Shown in pieces: positions 46,761 to 57,960 of a stretch of DNA of 64,000 nucleotides. Origin of the DNA: Isoetes taiwanensis (Eukaryota; Streptophyta; Lycopodiopsida; Isoetales; Isoetaceae); contig JAJEKV010000653.1 in the NCBI GenBank assembly GCA_021234155.1, positions 1 to 64,000 of the forward strand. Direction: 5' to 3'. The notes beneath the pieces were generated by a model. That model saw only the letters and a list, made by a program, of their open reading frames with translations, was not told the origin of the DNA and did no database searches. Position 1 is the first letter of the stretch; each line of letters starts with the position of its first letter. Made by a program: the position numbers and the translations under genes.

Positions 46761-47196
46761 AAAGTAGTTTGTTGTAGTAACTTTTTCCTATAACCAGGGT
46801 GCAATTTTTAACAATGTAAATAAGTCCACACTTACTTTAGAATTTTTAGTAAAACATCCAACTCATCAAGGTCATGATCTTTCTTACCATATTTTTGTTG
46901 GGGAGGTGGAGCTATTTCTTGAGGAGGGGCCTCTATAACGGTGGTGGTGGCAGTCTTTGATCTCCTAAAATGCTGGAACAAACTTGGTAGGCTTCCGGTG
47001 AGGTTTATGGGAATCTCCCATATTTACGGTTTGTACCACCATCACTTCTTAGGTCTTTGGCATCTCGTAGCTTGTACAAACCTTATAGAGCTAGTAGGCT
47101 CTGCAAATCTTACATGGGGAGTTGCCTCGGACTTCTTTTTCTCTCTTGCTTGGCAAAATATTCTTTAACGGTGCATCGAGGTCGGTATGGCCAATT

Positions 47197-48150
47197 TCAT
47201 TGCAAAAAGCACCAATTTGGACATTCCCTACCAAAGTGACCTTTCTTTTTACATTTAGGACATATTTGCCAATAACAAATGTCAATTTGGATGTGAAGTT
47301 CTATTGCAATGAATACATTCGAGGGGGTAAGTTCTACCTGCCACCTTGCCTTGAGCTCCACAAGTTGTTTGGTCACCTCTGCTAAAGCCTCGGTCACCTT
47401 TGTCAGTGCGCCTTGACTTCTAAAATCGAGAATCGACTTCTTCTTTTTTTCTTTTCTTTATATGCGGCATAAATAGGGACGAGAATGGTGAGATTCATAA
47501 GGACCATCGGTGGCATCGGGGTAAAAGGATCATGATGAAAGCTATGGTGTTTTTACGGTAGAATAGAAAACATTTTGGTCAATTCGATTGGTCTTGGCAA
47601 AAACTTTGTAGATGGAATCAAAACCTTACGCGGCTTGAATCTTGATAAGCTTCACTGTGAATTTAAGTGCGGAAGATAAGCCTTTAATGAAGGAGGATAC
47701 CAAAAGAGTGTGGGAACAGTGACTTGAACTTTTGGCATCTATTCATGAAGGTACTAAATCTCTCCTTATCTTGGCTCACACTTTCACTGCATAAATAGAA
47801 ATTTTGCAACTCATTAACAAGGTCTTTAGGGGCGACGTTTTCCAAACTGTCAAAAACTTGGTGACAAGATCATCCCAAGAAGTGGTTCCCATAAGCTTCT
47901 CATAAGTCAGCCAAGCACCGACTTCACTTTCCTCTTTAAAACACTTTTGAATTGTGATAGCTTGCATCCTTTTTGAAGCCAAAATCCTGTAATAATCTTC
48001 AAAGACTTTTAGAAAGGTATTAGCACTCATCTTTGGAATCAAAAAGTAGGCAATGGAATAGGCATATTCAACTCAAGCGATAAGGCAAGCTTTGAAGTAA
48101 TCCACTTGCAAAATTAGGGGAAGAGGTCTATCTCTAAAGGGTTACGGAGA
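47197..48150 (-). CDS. Gypsy gag (broken)
   Basis: Minus strand. 48042-47776 carries MIPKMSANTFLKVFEDYY, KCFKEESEVGAWLTYEKLMG and TSWDDLVTKFL, a retrotransposon gag (capsid) pattern. The nucleocapsid zinc knuckle CPKCKKKGHFGRECP lies at about 47271-47217 (C-X2-C-X4-H-X4-C). The interval holds stops. Confidence 0.78.
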
Positions 48151-48224
48151 AGTCTCGATCTTCCATTGGTTCTGTTCTGCTTTGGAAACTTTTGTTTTGG
48201 AGCCATGAGTTGAAAATCAGGTAG

Positions 48225-48244
48225 AAATCTCGGTAGAACCTCCA
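48225..48244 (-). promoter_or_regulatory. Gypsy primer binding site, tRNA-Gln
   Basis: Three bases inside the 5' LTR on the minus strand is TGGAGGTTCTACCGAGATTT. It is complementary to the 3' end of plant tRNA-Gln(CUG) with one difference (recalled sequence). Confidence 0.65.
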
Positions 48245-48247
48245 AAA

Positions 48248-50164
48248 TGTTGACCCTAAACACGGCTTAAGGATCAACCCACAAGGAACCAACTTGAGCT
48301 TTCACTCAAATTGGGGTTAGAACCTCAGATCACTTAAGGTGATCAATCTATGCAAGCAAATTCCAATGAAAAGTCCAAAAACTTGAAGTTTTGTACCTTT
48401 CCCATTTCCAGAAATTGACACCTTTGTCAAAATAGTTGTGGTATTGATATGCAAATCGATTTTTTGAGTCAACCCTTTGTAGACTTAGTCGAGAAAAGAT
48501 GTAGGTAATCAATGGTAAAGCTTTGACCAAGTGAGAAACATAGTTTGTGAGTTATTGAGCTCAAAGTGCGATCAAAATTTGGTCAATAGCGGTCAAATCT
48601 GAAAGCTTGATCAGAGATTGGGATTTTGGAGTTGCCAGACGAGTTGTTGAGAATCTTCAAAGCAAATGTGCTTTAATGATGATAAGGAATCTAGGCAAAT
48701 GGTCAGATTGTCATCTGGATAAGCAAAAGTAATTTTTGTATTTGGATTTGGCAAAATCTGATCAAGAATAGTCAAAAGCAGTGCAAAAATTTCTAACTCA
48801 AGTTGTGAGTGGGATTTTTGGATTTTTTCAAGACATATATAGGTCCCGGATGCTTCAAGGATTGATGGCAAATGGATCAAAGGTAATCAAAAGTACTCGG
48901 GGGGATTTTTCGTAAAATTTTGAGCAGAGAAAAAATTGTAAAGGATCATAAGAGAGATAATTTCTTGGATAGGCATCAAATTTCATTGATAGGAATGTAA
49001 ATCAATCGTAATAATGTTGGATAATAATAATTGATACTTCAAAATCAACTTGAGGTCAATAAAAAGTTTCAATAGATAATTTCCAACCAAATCTCTTGTG
49101 ACTTGATCGGGGAGTACTCGAGAGATTTCCAAAATCCTTTCAGTCATGCTTTCGGCAATGATCCACGGTAAGGTTTATGCGGCTTACGGGCCTTCAAGAA
49201 AATTCTTTTGTCGAATCCCATGTTTTTATCTTAGTTTTCAAATGTTTGCTTAATCTTAGCCTTGATTGATGGGTTTATTCGGTTCATAAAAAGTGGGAAG
49301 GTCAAAATAGGTAGGTTTAGGGCTCGGTGCCAAATCCGTGAGATTCGAGGTGGAAGCAGAAATTTAGGGTTCTTGGCTGTATTTTCTCGAGAAATAAGCG
49401 CGATCGATTTCGTATTTTTGCCCGTATATCCATGGAATATCTTTGTATTTTTAATTTTGCAAAGCTAGGCCATGGTTTTAAAAGGTCACTTATAGAAAAT
49501 TGAAGAGGTGGATCACTTTAGCAATGGCAACCCTAATTTTCTTTGGGAATATGCTAAGTCCTTGGGCATAATGGTCAAGAATATTCCATAAAGTATACAA
49601 GTGGCATGGCATAATGGTAAGGAATTGCAAAAGGGTCTTGGCTAGGGAAATTTGCAAAAACAAATGTCATATGAAGTGAGAAAGTATAGAGGCAATGGGG
49701 AATGTGGATGTAATGGAGAAAGGGAAATTTGGGTAAAAGGCAAAATAAGGTAGGCAAGGGTAAACAAAAAGGAGGGTATGGGTGTGGGAAGAAATGGCTA
49801 GAAAATCTCAATGGATAGAGATAGAATATGAACAATGATTGGATGAGAATGGCTAAGGGAATAAAATCAAGCACCATGGGGTCTTCCAAACTTTTGACTT
49901 CCAATCTTCAAAAATGTCTTCCAAACTTCATAACCCAGAATCTTCTAGAGCATACTTTTTGACTAAGCATTTTGACCTCAAATAAAGTACCTCATGTGAA
50001 TTTGAATCTCGAGCACTTGTTGACCTGAAGAATGAACATCCTTTGACCTCCATATCAATGTTAAATGCCAAGAATCTTCCAAACTTTGACTTAGTCTTCT
50101 AAAGTAAATTGACCTAGTTTGAATGCATAGACCACAATTAGCATGTTGCCCTTTGGGGGCAACA
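48248..50164 (-). repeat. Gypsy 5' LTR (1917 bp)
   Basis: Collinear with 40005-41904. Differences are mainly short indels, frequently CAG against CG or CGG. Confidence 0.93.
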
Positions 50165-50189
50165 AGTATATGAATGTAATGTGTGACAT

Positions 50190-50931
50190 TGAGAAGCAGT
50201 GGCAGTGAATATTTGTTTGACTACAAAGCAACCTATGAGAAGCAGTGGCAGTAGGTTTGCATAGGACTAGAACATACTTACTAGATGCAGGGAGTTTGGT
50301 TACAATGGTGACAGTATTTTCACTTATGGGGTATTGTTCAAATGCAAGCAGTTGAAGATGCAAGCAAATGCATATAAGTGCTTTATGCATATAAGTGCTT
50401 TATGTGCTTTACAAAATTAGAGGCGAAAATTGGTTAATGGTTAAAGAGCTTGTTTCCTAAAGCAGGTATGTGGGATAAATCGAAAGTAGCAGATTTCCTT
50501 AGCCAAGCCTGTGGGATATAGTTCAATAGAGAATAGCCTCGGATTGGAAAGCATGAATGATGCCTTAACCGCCAGAAGTCTGCATTATATAAGTAATGAA
50601 GATAGCAGAGGATGGATACACGGTGGATGAAGCAGAATCAAAGTGTTCGGTGAAGAATCCGATATACAAATATCGGTCAAAGCGAGGCTTGATGTTAAGT
50701 CAATGACCCCGCTACAAGAATGTTGTTCAATGGTTTAAATATTTTCATTCTCATGACTTAAAGTTTGAATTGCTTTAAGAACTTAAGAGTTTTATTTTAT
50801 TTGTCAAACCACAGGGATAAGTGACCATCTTGTGGCTCCCTAGTGCATGTGAAGAAAATTTTTTGTGAATAAATCTTGCTAGACAAGTAATTTGCAAAAG
50901 GTCATTATAGTTTGTGTGTCAATTCCTAACA
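50190..50931 (+). repeat. Copia 5' LTR, missing its first 27 bp
   Basis: Matches 54750-55491 from GAGAAGCAGTGGCAGTG on. The TGTTAGAAAATAG... start of the 3' copy is absent. Contains a doubled GCATATAAGTGCTTTAT, TATA-like. Confidence 0.9.
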
Positions 50932-50933
50932 AT

Positions 50934-50944
50934 TGGTATCGAGC
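50934..50944 (+). promoter_or_regulatory. Copia primer binding site, initiator tRNA-Met
   Basis: TGGTATCGAGC lies 2 bp after the LTR. The usual site is TGGTATCAGAGC. The one missing base falls in CAG, the same change seen between LTR copies. Confidence 0.85.
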
Positions 50945-50950
50945 TAGTAA

Positions 50951-52015
50951 TATGTCTAGCGATTTGGAGCAAGCTTGCTCAACTTTGTGGATGTGTATGC
51001 CGGAGGTCCGTGGTTTCAGTTGGAAGGATGCTATAGTACACATCTTGGAAGTAGAAGATTTGTGGGATTTGGTGGATCCCCCAAGGAAAGCGTTCTGCCG
51101 GGGAATCTTGATGAGATCGGCTCTAACACGGCTAGCTCAACTAATGCTTTGCGGTCTTGAGGGGACTTCTCAAAATGAAGGTGCAGTGGCACGCACAGGG
51201 GAAGTAGAACTTCTCAAAGTGCAGTCTGGGAGGTTTGGGGAAGCGGCTCGGGAGGAAAATCCTTGTATGCAAAAGCAAAGGAGGCTCAAGGAATCATATC
51301 TTGCAAGGTAAGTCCTACAATTAGGTTGAAATTAAGGGGCTTGATTCCACGAGATATGTGGAAATATATGCTTAAACATTATGAAGATAAAACATCCTCT
51401 CAAATTGATTTACTTGAAAATGAATTAAGAGGGTTAAAATTAGCAGAGGATGAAGATGTCTCGGGGTCCTTTGATAGGTTTGATAACCTCATAGGCGATC
51501 TTCTTTGGGGCAAATGTGAATGTATCAGACGAAGCCAAATTACGCAAATATATCTAGAGCGGTGGATAATGAAAATCTTGCCTTATTTATTAGAAATACT
51601 TGTAAGACAAGAGAGGAAGTGAAAATTGTTTGAGAACAGAATGGGAACAAAAGAAAATATCAAGGCAACAATCTAATGATCCTGAGATATTAGTTGTTAA
51701 GAAGAAAGTGACTTGCTATCATTGCCATGAGCAAGGTCACTACAAGAATGAATGTCCTAAGTTAAAAAGGAGTTTAAGCTGTTACACATGTGGTGGAAGA
51801 GGTCATGTAGCCTCAAAATGCCCAACTCCAAAGAATTATGCAAGGGGAAGGGGGAGGCCTGATAGCAGAGGTGGCAGATCCTCAAATAGAGGAAGAGGAA
51901 GAAGTTATGAAAAAGCATTTGTGGCTGAAGAACATGGAGAAAAATCTAAAGCAAATTCTGAAGATGAAGATGATGAGGTACTTAATGAATTTGCTATTCT
52001 TGATAAAATTTGAAT
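50951..52015 (+). CDS. Copia gag (broken)
   Basis: Starts around MSSDLEQACSTLWMCMPEV and continues over three frames: YSTHLG/DAIVHILEVEDLWD, then 51263-51622 with MYAKAKEAQG and HYEDKTSSQIDLLENELRGL (UBN2-like gag core), then 51630-52013. The last holds two CCHC zinc knuckles: residues 29-42 (CYHCHEQGHYKNEC) and 51-64 (CYTCGGRGHVASKC), at 51714-51821. They are followed by an RG-rich basic tail and an acidic end. Frameshifts at about 51310 and 51625. Confidence 0.85.
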
Positions 52016-52158
52016 CTAACAAATGTGATGATTATATGGTAGTTGATAGTGGAGCTGAAAGATCAGTAGTGCAGTCCACTGATCTACTGAAGAATGCTAC
52101 CAATGCAAGTTCAAGAAATATACAAGTTGGAAATGGAGCTCTTCAAAAAATTGAGTAG
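52016..52158 (+). CDS. Copia protease fragment
   Basis: YMVVDSGAERSVVQ at 52035-52076 is the retropepsin motif (DSGA). The frame ends at a stop at 52158, earlier than a full protease domain. Confidence 0.75.
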
Positions 52159-52209
52159 AGGTTTCTTTGCGGCTTGAAGATTTAAATGGTGACATTGTAG
52201 ATATACAAA

Positions 52210-53515
52210 ATGTGTTGTGTGTGCCTACAATATAAGAATTTGATTTCTGTTAGTCAACTGGTTGACCTAGGCTACAGGGTCACTTTTGACTCATTGCAAT
52301 GTAATATTTATCTCAAGGATGAATTGAAATTTCGTGCTACCAGATTTGGAAATTTATTTGCAATGAAAAATGTAGTGAGCATCAATACTATTAAAGAAGA
52401 AGGGTTAGAACTATGGCATAATCGACTTGCTCATACAAACAACAAAAATCTCAAACAATTGATTAAACAAGGTTGGATATCTTTTGCAACAAAAACTCGG
52501 CACATTTCATATGTGAAGGATGTGTTTTGGGAAAAGCGAGCGCATTGCCCTTTGCCAAGCGAAAAACCGAGCAACTCGGGTGCTAGAACCGGTACATCTG
52601 ATCTACGTGGTCCTCCTGAATATCAAAAGTAGGACAAATAAAAGGTATTTCATTACCTTCTGAGATGATTTCAGCGAGAAAGTGCACAACTTATGCTTTA
52701 ACTACAAAGTCCCAAGCACTACAAGCATTTAAACAATTTGTGGTGGCATCCGAAAAGAGAAACTGAAATAAAACTGAAATGTATTAGGTCGGATAGAGGT
52801 GGAGAATACCTATCGACAAATTCGGATATATTGCTTGAAGCATGGAATTAAAAGGCAATTGACATGCGAGACATAGCCCTCAACAGAATGGTGTATCAGA
52901 AAGGAAAAACAGAACAATATTAGATGCTGTTAGATCTATGTTGAAGCAAAGTGGACTACCTAGCAATCTATGGGAAGAAGCACTCAAGACAAGTGTAGAA
53001 ATACAAAACAATTTGCCATCAAGCAAAGCATTGATGGAAATCGCCTAGTTACGCTATGGAATCCAAACACAAAGATTAATTTTGACAAGTACAAAGTATA
53101 TGGGTGTTTGGCATATTCTCACATACCCAAAGAGTTAAGGAAAAAGCTGGATGATAAGGCTGAAATTGGATTTGTGGTTGGTTATGATGATGAATCCAAA
53201 GGATATAGAATCTACAATCCAGAAAACAAAACAATCATAATCAGTAGAGATGTCTTGTTCAATGAAAACATATTGTACAAGCACAGGTATAAAAGGAGGC
53301 ATAAGATTGAGGAGGAACACATCGAACATAAGGATGTAAAATTTGATGTTGATGAAAATGATGAAAATAGCCAAGAGGATAATGTGGAAACAGAAAATGG
53401 AAATACACAACAAGAACTCAGCCAAGGCCAGCAGATCAACAATGGAAACCTTGAGAATAAAGGAAACAATAGTCGGGAAGAAAAAGAAAAACACAAGTTG
53501 AAAAACTCATAGAAG
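52210..53515 (+). CDS. Copia integrase (broken)
   Basis: 52210-52632 includes NLISVSQLVDLGY and the GAG-pre-integrase ELWHNRLAHTNNKNLKQL. At 52869-52970 is HSPQQNGVSERKNRT with its catalytic Glu, and DAVRSMLKQSGLPSNLWEEA. At 53085-53260 is KVYGCLAYSHIPKELRKKLD plus IGFVVGYDDESKGYRIYNP, then a charged linker to the stop at 53512. The central D-D part (52640-52860) is shattered and the CXXC of the zinc finger is lost. Confidence 0.85.
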
Positions 53516-53739
53516 AAGCAAAAGTTGGGGAATTTACCATATGGAAGGGATGAGCAAGGGAGAAAGCGAGAAGAAACATTACTATTGATGAACGGAGTAT
53601 GAACAAATTATGGCCCTCCTTGAAAATGAAGATATACCACAGAATTTTGAAGAAGCTCGAAAAAGTATAAATAAAAAGCAAGTGGATGGCAAGCTATGGA
53701 AGAGGAGCTAAGCTCATTTTGAAACAAAAACATATGAGC

Positions 53740-54310
53740 GGTGGATATTGATGATGACAAAAATGTGATTGGAAGTAAATGGCTATTTAGGATCAAAGAA
53801 AATCGATGGCGATAAGAGGTATAAAGCGGGACTGGTTGCTTCGGGGTACACTCAAAAAAAGGGGCAAAGACTATGAAGAAACTTACTCTCCTATTGTCAA
53901 GCTCACAAGCATTAGGATTTTGATTGCAATGGCAAATGAAATGAATATGGAAATACACCATATGGATGTCAAAACAAACCTTTCTAAATGCTACCTTAGA
54001 AGAGGAAGCTTACATGAAACAAGCTCCTGGGTTTGAGCAGGGAGAAAATAAGATTTGGAGACTACATAAAGCAGTTTATGGGTTAAAGCAATCCCCTAGA
54101 GAATGGTACCTCTGCATGAATCAATTTCTACAAGAACACAGGTTTGAAAAATTAAAGAATGATGGTAACCTTTATAGATTCCAAGAAGGAGAAGAATTTT
54201 GCATTATAGCACTTTATGTGGATGATTGTATAATGATTGCAAGTACTATGAATGTTCTTAATAAAGCAAAGAAGATTCTGAAAAACAGGTTTCAAATGTC
54301 ATATTCCTAG
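53740..54310 (+). CDS. Copia reverse transcriptase, C-terminally truncated
   Basis: Frames 53806-54036 and 53966-54310 give KKRGKDYEETYSPIVKLTSI, then MNMEIHHMDVKTN, then KIWRLHKAVYGLKQSPREWY and FCIIALYVDDCIMIAS with the catalytic YVDD at 54215-54226. The frame stops at 54310, right at the internal deletion junction. DVKTNLS in place of DVKTAFL marks a one-base shift. Confidence 0.88.
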
Positions 54311-54714
54311 GAAAAAATGCTATAACTTGGATATGCAAAAAACAGGCTGCCATAGCTATGAGCTCTGCAGAGGCAGAATATGCTGCCTCATCTCTAGTGG
54401 CCAAAGAAATAGTATGGTTGAGAAGATTATTGGAGGAATTAAATCATATACAAATTGAAGCTACAGAGATTATGACAGATAGCCAAAGTTGCATAGCTAT
54501 AGTGAAAAACCCAGTTCATCATGACAGGACTAAGCATATAGAGCTAAGCATTCATTTCATACGAGATCTGGCATCACAAGGTATCATTCAAATGAAATAT
54601 GTTGACACTAACAGTCAAACAGCAGACATCTTCACTAAAGCACTTGCAGAAGTCAAATTCAGTAAATTCAAACAACAGTTGAATGTTTGGACTTATAGTG
54701 TGAATATAAGCTGA
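54311..54714 (+). CDS. Copia RNase H (C-terminal part)
   Basis: Starts within ITWICKKQAAIAMSSAEAEY and runs through VWLRRLLEELN, IMTDSQSCIAIVKNPVHHDR, HIELSIHFIRDLASQG and TADIFTKALAEVKF to the stop at 54714. This is the typical Ty1/copia C terminus. The N-terminal half of RNase H is missing. Confidence 0.9.
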
Positions 54715-54722
54715 AGGAGGAA
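54711..54722 (+). promoter_or_regulatory. Copia polypurine tract
   Basis: CTGAAGGAGGAA lies immediately before TGTTAG of the 3' LTR. Confidence 0.85.
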
Positions 54723-55491
54723 TGTTAGAAAATAGTCATCTTATATTCATGAGAAGCAGTGGCAGTGAATATTTGTTTGACTACAAAGCAACCTATGAGA
54801 AGCAGTGGCAGTAGGTTTGCATAGGACTAGAACATACTTACTAGATGCAGGGAGTTTGGTTACAATGGTGACAGTATTTTCACTTATGGGGTATTGTTCA
54901 AATGCAAGCAGTTGAAGATGCAAGCAAATGCATATAAGTGCTTTATGCATATAAGTGCTTTATGTGCTTTACAAAATTAGAGGCGAAAATTGGTTAATGG
55001 TTAAAGAGCTTGTTTCCTAAAGCAGGTATGTGGGATAAATCGAAAGTAGCAGATTTCCTTAGCCAAGCCTGTGGGATATAGTTCAATAGAGAATAGCCTC
55101 AGATTGGAAAGCATGAATGATGCCTTTTTGAATGGGAAGTCCGCGCATTATATAAGTAATGAAGATAGCAGAGGATGGATACACGGTGGATGAAGCAGAA
55201 TCAAAGTGTTCGGTGAAGAATCCGATATACAAATATCGGTCAAAGCAGGAACAGTGTTCGAGTCAATGACCCCTGCTACAGTAACTGTTCAATGGTTTAA
55301 ATATTTTCATTCTCATGACTTAAAGTTTGAATTGCTTTAAGAACTTAAGAGTTTTATTTTATTTGTCAAGCACAAGGGATAAGTGACCATCTTGTGGCTC
55401 CCTAGTGCATGTGAAGAAAATTTTTGTGAATAAATCTTGCTAGACAAGTAATTTGCAAAGGTCATTATAGTTTGTGTGTCAATTCCTAACA
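54723..55491 (+). repeat. Copia 3' LTR (769 bp)
   Basis: Complete LTR, TGTTAG...CTAACA. Differs from the 5' copy mostly in 55110-55290. Confidence 0.92.
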
Positions 55492-57000
55492 GCATTCTCC
55501 CCATGCTTGTATAAACGACTTCGTGAATTCAGTTACTGCTACTTTGAATTCATCTAACTTTCCACCCACCATTTTTTCTTCTACGCCATCAAAGTTACCG
55601 GGCCGCTTTCGGATTACGCCACGCTTTAATTTTCTTTAGTTTTGCCCTCCCACGTGAAGTACGGTCATCTTCTGCTTCCAGCAAGTCCTTATACCCCTCC
55701 CACTTTCCAGTTGGCAATGATCCATTCTTACGTAATTTAGTACAAGGCAGAAATCTTTTCGCTTTCACCCCACCCATAGATGGTTTACAAGGAACCTTGC
55801 CTCCCTTCTTAGGATCTTGCGGGGATTTTATAGTCACCACCATAAGATCGGAAAGCACGTTCTCAACATCTTTCATACACTTTTCTACGGCTGATTGTGG
55901 AGACTTATTCCAAGCAAAAAGAATGCTCATGTACACCATCTTATCCACTATTCTTAGAAAGGCATGGAGAGTGCAAATATGTACTCTCTTCACAGAATTG
56001 CAAGTCACGGGGATCAAAGTTTTGTCCTCCTTCTCGCGCGTTGGTTCAGCATCCCTGGTCACATTCGAGAGTAGTCATTCCCTTCCCTTATCATCTACCC
56101 TAGCATACAAACAATAAGGACATACGTGGGTAGTCTTACGGAACCATGTTTCATGTTATACATGCACTTGATGGTCTTTAGATCAGTGACCAAATGCCAT
56201 TCAACCTCGTAATCTCCAGTAGCCGGGAACACGAAGCTTCTCTCCGACTCCATGAGCAGCAATAATAGTAGGAATAGGTGTATCTTTGAAAGACCCAGCG
56301 AAGAACACCATGATTTTCTTCCGGTACTTGAAATATCCCTATCCACCAAATATGGTCCTCTCGATTGAAACAGAGAACTTCCCTTCCTCATTATCGAGAA
56401 TTTGACAACGCCTGTTCATTAATGTCAAAGAAACCCTCTCATACTTTTCACCTTTGATCGGTTCCATCTCATCCAACTTTATAGCAATTTGGAGTTTCCT
56501 CCACATTCTTCCACTTTCATATCATAGAAGCGAACTAATGGAAGAAGCATTTTAGAGAGATCCATCCAACAATTATTCTTCTCGTTAAGAACAAATAGAT
56601 CATTTTAAGAGCCACCCTTCTTCTTACTTTTCCTAGTGATTAGTGATCCCAAATGCACGGATGTGGTGATCTGGTACATCTCTCCCAAATGTTCGTGTAT
56701 ACGCATTCCTCTTTGTTCTTGCTCGACATAACCCGAGTCTTGGCGGTATGGTCTTCGTAATACCATGTTGCTTGATACCATCCCGCAAACATCTAAAGAG
56801 AGCAATGTAAGCTTGTCGACCGATACCCACATTGTCACATAATTCTTGCATGCTATCGGCACTTTGACTCTTTCCCAATTCATAAGCACTGTTCAACAAT
56901 GACTTTTCTTAAATGGTTAGCTCCAGGAAGCTTCAACATATCTATAACATCATCTTTAGTTACAAGCTTTTTCAACGAACTAGCCATATTACAAGGTTTT
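55492..57000 (-). pseudogene. N-terminal and central part of an unclassified TE ORF
   Basis: Minus strand, frames shifting. A start MASSLKKLVTKDDVIDMLKL at about 56985. Then MQELCDNVGIGRQAYIALFR (56850-56790), PSLPKYF-like pieces, GSFKDTPIPTIIAA-type text near 56280, HVCPYCLYARVDDKG (about 56130-56085) and VTCNSVKRVHICTLHAFLRI (about 56010-55950). Next are FAWNKSPQSAVEKCMKDVEN and a basic segment to SFIQAWGEC at 55510. The LHAFLRI-DK and later MEKSH blocks look like an uncharacterised transposon ORF found widely in plants and invertebrates (memory only). It continues across both LTR elements to 40004-39650. I cannot name the superfamily. Confidence 0.5.
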
Positions 57001-57960
57001 CTCTTCTTCTTTTCGGCCGAGTAGGATCCATCAGATTTTTAATAGCGTGGATTCTTCTTCTAGACCCCCACCACTAGGGGCAAGTATACTTAGGGCCTTC
57101 AGTTCTTTTTTCCTCTCCCTCATGCCCAGTGGTGTCATTTTCGGTCTTTTTTAACCGTCTCCGGTTTGTCATTATCCTCGAGCATCTCTTCAATCCTTGT
57201 TTAAGTGACTCCACCTCCATAAGCAACCTTTGATTGGAAGCTTGCGGTTCTCAGTATTCTTAGACCTGCTTTGGTTAAGAAATAGTTACACTTGTTGGAG
57301 GTAATTACAGCAGGTGCTACCATATTGCAATGCACTCCACACAAATGATTGTACATTGTTCTCAACCGCACATCGAGTTACTTGAAATATTATTGCAATA
57401 GCCAAGCGGACTTTGATTACCCTTACGAGGCAAAATGAATAAGCCCCGATGGAGAATGAAATTCAGGATGTCTTCGGTGATCGGATCGATGGGATCTGAT
57501 TCCCCACGCAGAGAGATCAATATTCATTGCACCAGAAGCTCGAAGAGCATTCTCATCGACCTGTTCCTTCCGATTATATTGATTTTTGTAGGGCAAGCAG
57601 TTCTTGGGCACCTCCACCCGGAATTGGCCTTTCAGTTTCTGTATTCAAAAAAGAATTACTCATTGTCATTGCCCGAACTTAATAGAACAGTTACCTCTGC
57701 CATAGATCGAATTCAGAGTCGCGTGATCGCTTTCCGAGCTCCACAGTCCGGCGACCAAATTGATGCAATTCTTCGCCAAAATACGAAGGAAAACTAGAGA
57801 ATTCCTTCGGATTTGGGCGAGGATTGACATCAAAACTAAATTCGAAATGTCCTCCAAAGCTTTGGCGCCCAATTGAGCCATTCTTGAGGTGTCCCGCTCG
57901 AAGCTACTCCTTGTAGCTTCAGTTCGGTGGGAAGGTGGGGGGAGGAGGGATTTAGGCGTA
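57000..57960 (-). other. Region upstream of the unclassified ORF
   Basis: Minus-strand pieces include ERTRFEG-like charged text near 57010-57130 and, at 57700-57690, an ATGGCAGAG|GTAACT context resembling a first-exon donor. Not enough to define a gene. Confidence 0.25.

Larger units (their letters stand above)
40005..50164 (-). mobile_element. Complete Ty3/gypsy retrotransposon, Tat-like
   Basis: 10,160 bp bounded by two LTRs (TGTTG...CAACA) and flanked by the 5-bp target duplication AGTAT (40000-40004 and 50165-50169). Transcribed on the minus strand: 5' LTR 50164-48248, primer site, gag with one zinc knuckle, protease, an archaeal-type RNase H, RT, gypsy RNase H, integrase, 3' LTR 41904-40005. 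The extra RNase H and the integrase ending in YGIEAVLP point to the Tat branch of non-chromovirus gypsy elements. The polyprotein is broken in many places. Some breaks may be consensus error at CAG sites, since the two LTRs differ mostly there. Not envelope-bearing as far as seen. Confidence 0.93.
50190..55491 (+). mobile_element. Ty1/copia retrotransposon, internally deleted
   Basis: Plus-strand element of about 5.3 kb. The 5' LTR is 50190-50931 (lacking its first 27 bp) and the 3' LTR 54723-55491 (769 bp, TGTTAG...CTAACA). Domain order gag, protease, integrase, RT, RNase H is that of Ty1/copia. About 130 residues between RT and RNase H are missing at 54308. Flanks ACATT (left, 50185-50189) and GCATT (right, 55492-55496) may be a target duplication with one mismatch. 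It sits 20 bp from the gypsy element's right end. Confidence 0.92.

Noticed and set aside
53135-53512. Phe/Ile-rich minus-strand ORFs resembling a membrane protein
   Set aside because: Antisense shadow of the charged copia integrase linker.
40005-55491. Copia nested inside the gypsy element, or the reverse
   Set aside because: The gypsy element has its own target duplication and ends 25 bp before the copia sequence starts; both are side by side in the older ORF.
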